Part shown: one piece after another, positions 61,456 to 64,000 of the stretch
Layout of the letters: every line of letters starts with the position of its first letter
Numbering within the stretch: position 1 is the stretch's first letter
Assembly: GCF_003477995.1 (NCBI RefSeq)
Contig: NZ_QUEM01000003.1
Span: forward strand, 104,357-168,356
Reading direction: 5' to 3'
DNA: 64,000 nt
Source: Bacteroides sp. OF04-15BH
GTDB taxonomy: Bacteria; Bacteroidota; Bacteroidia; Bacteroidales; Bacteroidaceae
Notes under the pieces: model-generated
The model's input: only the letters and a program-made list of their open reading frames with translations
Told to the model about the DNA's origin: nothing
Database searches by the model: none
Translations under genes and position numbers: made by a program

Positions 61456-62106
61456 TTATTCCTTGTCTGCCGGAAGCACAAACTGTTTGCGGTTCCACTC
61501 ATATACCAGCGGCTGAATCTGCCGGCTTACCTTAACGGAATCTTCCTTTTCCAGCTGCACAGGCTGAAGCCGGAAAGTCAGGCTTTCATCGCTGTCGGAG
61601 AAAGAAGCCGTTGTCAGTCGTAAATCCATCTTTTGCTTCAGGGCTGCCAGAGTATCTGCTTCGGCCGGAGTCATGGAAGCAGACTGTTTCCAGAAAGCAT
61701 CAAAAGCAGGAGCTTTGAGATAGCGCTCCAAAGGAAGCTTCTTCCAGTCCAGCGTATAAAGGGACACCAAGCTGCTCTTGGCCGGCGCGCTGAATGTTTT
61801 CGACAAGGCAATATATTCCAAGGAATCGGCTCCGCTCAGCAGCTTCATCTCCACTTCCGTAGAAGCGGTCAGCTGCAACTTCAGATAATTGTCCGTAAGC
61901 TTCTGCAGCACAGAAAAGCCGTCCAGACGGTTTCTGACCTTGGCTTCCTGCCCGTTTTCAATAAAATCTATGCAGTCCAGACGATTATACTCGGTCAGCA
62001 GATTCAACACGCTGTCTGGCATGTGTGCAAACACATCCCGCATTTTCTGCGCCTGTACCGGTAACAAAGCGCCGCATACGAACAGGAATAAAAAAAATCT
62101 TTTCAT
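61456..62106 (-). CDS. DUF3256 family periplasmic protein
   Basis: This 216-aa protein has a signal peptide (FFLFLFVCGALLPVQAQ). It fits DUF3256, a Bacteroidales family of unknown function: FAHMPDSVLNLLTEYNRLDCIDF near residue 26, then LTDNYLKLQLTASTEVEMKLL and DESLTFRLQPVQLEKED. It lies downstream of truA and the EamA transporter, a conserved neighbourhood in this order that gives no direct hint of function. Confidence 0.85.
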   Translation of the reverse strand: MKRFFLFLFVCGALLPVQAQKMRDVFAHMPDSVLNLLTEYNRLDCIDFIENGQEAKVRNRLDGFSVLQKLTDNYLKLQLTASTEVEMKLLSGADSLEYIALSKTFSAPAKSSLVSLYTLDWKKLPLERYLKAPAFDAFWKQSASMTPAEADTLAALKQKMDLRLTTASFSDSDESLTFRLQPVQLEKEDSVKVSRQIQPLVYEWNRKQFVLPADKE

Positions 62107-62221
62107 GATCCTATCTAATCGTTATAATAATAAATGTTGCTATCTTGGTTAATCTGATGCAAACTTAATGATTTTTTTCGGGGAACGGAACACCGCTCTC
62201 CGGCTTATAACATCTATTCAC

Positions 62222-63154
62222 TTATCGCGAGCCCCAATAGAGGAACAGCATGCCGAGCAGTACCAGCAGCAAATCGAAGGCTTTGCTCCGTAAATTCTTT
62301 TCACGGAAAACCATGGCTCCAAACAGGAACGAAACAAGCACGCTTCCTCTGCGGATCATAGATACAATGGAAATCATCGCTCCTTCCATACTCAGAGCAT
62401 AGAAATACACAAAGTCGGCCGCACAAAGAAAAATGGAAATCAGCAGAATGCACCAGTCCCAACGGAAGGGAGTGGTCTGTTTCCGTTTCGGGAACCACAG
62501 CAGCAGAAGCATTATGCCCATCAGGATGCACTGATAGATGTTATAATAGCTCTGAACAACCATACGGTCCAGTCCGACACCTCCTGCCTCGGGAGCAGCC
62601 ATCAGGAATTTATCATACAGTCCGCTCGCAGCTCCCAACAAGGCAGCCAGAGCAATGAAGAACACCCAACGGTTGTGCGTAAAGTCTATTCCTTCGCGTT
62701 TGCCGCTACGGCCCAACAGAAAGAGCGAAAGCATGGCCAGCAAAACACCGATCCACTGATATACGTTGAGCACCTCGCCATAAATCAGCATCGCTCCCAA
62801 CAGCACCAGCACCGGACGGGTGGCGTTAATCGGACCCACCAAGGTAATCGGCAAATGTTTGATGCCAAAATAACCGAATATCCACGAAGACAATACAATC
62901 AGAGATTTCAGCAGAATGTATTTCTGTACGTCCCAACCGGCAGTAGGAATATAAAACAGCGAATCACCCTGTAAGGCTCCACTGCGTGACAAAAGTATCA
63001 GAGGCAGAAAAATGAGACTGCAAAACAGGGTGTTCAGAAACAACACTGGAACTACGGCATTGTTGCGCAACGATTTCTTTTTGAACACATCGTAAAATCC
63101 CAAAAGGGCGGCCGAAGTAAAGGCGCCCATCAGCCATACTGCATTATTTTCCAT
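62222..63154 (-). CDS. EamA/DMT-family transporter
   Basis: This 310-aa membrane protein has ten hydrophobic segments in two EamA halves: [23 protein letters not shown] at the start, [23 protein letters not shown] in the first half, and [23 protein letters not shown] in the second. Family members export or exchange small metabolites; the substrate is not evident. Its start overlaps the end of truA by 11 bases, so the two are translated in tandem. Confidence 0.88.
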   Translation of the reverse strand: MENNAVWLMGAFTSAALLGFYDVFKKKSLRNNAVVPVLFLNTLFCSLIFLPLILLSRSGALQGDSLFYIPTAGWDVQKYILLKSLIVLSSWIFGYFGIKHLPITLVGPINATRPVLVLLGAMLIYGEVLNVYQWIGVLLAMLSLFLLGRSGKREGIDFTHNRWVFFIALAALLGAASGLYDKFLMAAPEAGGVGLDRMVVQSYYNIYQCILMGIMLLLLWFPKRKQTTPFRWDWCILLISIFLCAADFVYFYALSMEGAMISIVSMIRRGSVLVSFLFGAMVFREKNLRSKAFDLLLVLLGMLFLYWGSR

Positions 63155-63923
63155 CCTGCTCTCCTTCCTTATCTAATTGAAACAAACTTTCCGGATAGGA
63201 CACATCCACCAGAAACAAGGCATTGCCGGGCATGGATTCACCGGCACGGCAACGGTCTTTCCCTTCAATCACCTGACGGAAACCATGCTCATCCATTTTT
63301 CCGCGCCCAACCTCAACCAGTGTTCCGACTACGGCACGCACCATATTACGCAGGAATCGGTCTGCCTGAATCTCGAAACGCCAGGCACCGTCCGGCATCT
63401 GCTGCCATTCTGCTTTCATAATCTTGCAGTTGTTTGTCTTTGTGTCGGTATGAGTCTTGCTGAAGCTTGTAAAATCCGTGTACTCAAAAAGGATCTTGGC
63501 CGCACGGTTCATCTTTTCAAAATCCAATGCCTGATACAGGCGACAGGAATAATGCCGCAGAAACGGATTCTTTCCCAGATGCACAAAATAGTGATATGTA
63601 CGCGCCGTAGCATCGAAACGTGCATGTGCATCGGGACGTACTTGCCGGATGCGGTGAATGCCGATATCCGGAGGAAGCAGACGGTTCAGTTTATCAGCCA
63701 AACGCTGTGCATCCAGCTCCGTGTCAAAATCAAAATGTGCCGTCATCATCGAAGCATGCACACCGGTATCTGTTCTTCCGGCTCCTACCACAGAAATCTC
63801 TTTTCGCAAAATCGTGGATAAAGCCTTCTGTAAGGTTTCCTGTACACTGCTTCCGTTCGGTTGGATCTGCCAGCCGTGATAGGCTGTGCCGTCATACGCC
63901 AAATCAATAAAGTATCTGTTCAT
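63144..63923 (-). CDS. truA: tRNA pseudouridine synthase A
   Basis: This 259-aa enzyme makes pseudouridine at tRNA positions 38-40. The catalytic Asp lies in [16 protein letters not shown] near residue 47, the [15 protein letters not shown] and [19 protein letters not shown] motifs follow, and the end has [21 protein letters not shown]. The start [21 protein letters not shown] is the usual N-terminus. It overlaps the EamA gene downstream. Confidence 0.95.
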   Translation of the reverse strand: MNRYFIDLAYDGTAYHGWQIQPNGSSVQETLQKALSTILRKEISVVGAGRTDTGVHASMMTAHFDFDTELDAQRLADKLNRLLPPDIGIHRIRQVRPDAHARFDATARTYHYFVHLGKNPFLRHYSCRLYQALDFEKMNRAAKILFEYTDFTSFSKTHTDTKTNNCKIMKAEWQQMPDGAWRFEIQADRFLRNMVRAVVGTLVEVGRGKMDEHGFRQVIEGKDRCRAGESMPGNALFLVDVSYPESLFQLDKEGEQDGK

Positions 63924-64000
63924 CGTTTTCCGTTATCTGTTTTTTTATGCAAAGATACAAAAAAAAGAATCCCTCCGGAGATTGCTCTCTGAAGGGATTC

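Noticed and set aside
1..64000. CRISPR arrays, tRNA or rRNA genes
   Set aside because: None seen by eye on either strand; the regular repeats found have no spacers.

Overview
The window comes from a Bacteroidales genome, most likely Bacteroides or Phocaeicola. The evidence is a tmRNA whose tag ends GENNYALAA, promoters of the TTTG-N19/20-TAnnTTTG type, two TonB-dependent receptors, and several families largely confined to this order (DUF4248, DUF4494, DUF4831, DUF3256, DUF5689, HU-like TIGR01201). The species cannot be fixed from sequence alone.

Bases 1 to about 27,200 are the right-hand part of a Mu-like transposable prophage; its left end, transposase and repressor lie outside the window. 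First come small rightward early genes (16-2085), a leftward DUF4248/HU-like pair, and a small HTH-like gene. A leftward packaging and head block follows (9712 down to 3298: TerS, TerL, Gp36, portal, MuF, GpG-like, tail terminator). A rightward block (9900-26917) holds protease/scaffold, capsid, lysis genes, tail tube, tail chaperones, tape measure, Tal, fibres and holin-like genes. With no sheath gene, the virion should have a long non-contractile tail. The two structural blocks diverge from a striking module: three 21-bp repeats, each with a TGTAA-N3-TTACA dyad, sitting exactly 6 bp from the -33 box of a promoter on each side. The MuF head protein carries a C-terminal PD-(D/E)XK/CdiA_C-like nuclease domain, an arrangement known as a MuF polymorphic toxin. 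The lysis cassette contains a candidate unimolecular spanin, and the tail module shows two probable -1 frameshifts. No diversity-generating retroelement is visible.

Bases 27,215-35,360 are a leftward exopolysaccharide cluster (Wza, Wzz, EpsG-like polymerase, three glycosyltransferases). Its head holds what looks like a broken initiating sugar transferase. ssrA follows at 35,461-35,856.

Bases 35,900-51,600 are mostly chromosomal housekeeping and envelope genes: a TonB receptor with a beta-helix lipoprotein, a stand-alone AICAR transformylase, pgeF, obg, adk, hpt, nnr and class II aldolase. Bases 51,673-59,301 hold a TonB receptor, two lipoproteins with OB-fold-type domains and two secreted nucleases. 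This looks like a surface system for degrading and taking up nucleic acid, which is an inference. The window ends with L31, a PatB-type C-S lyase, DUF3256, an EamA transporter and truA.
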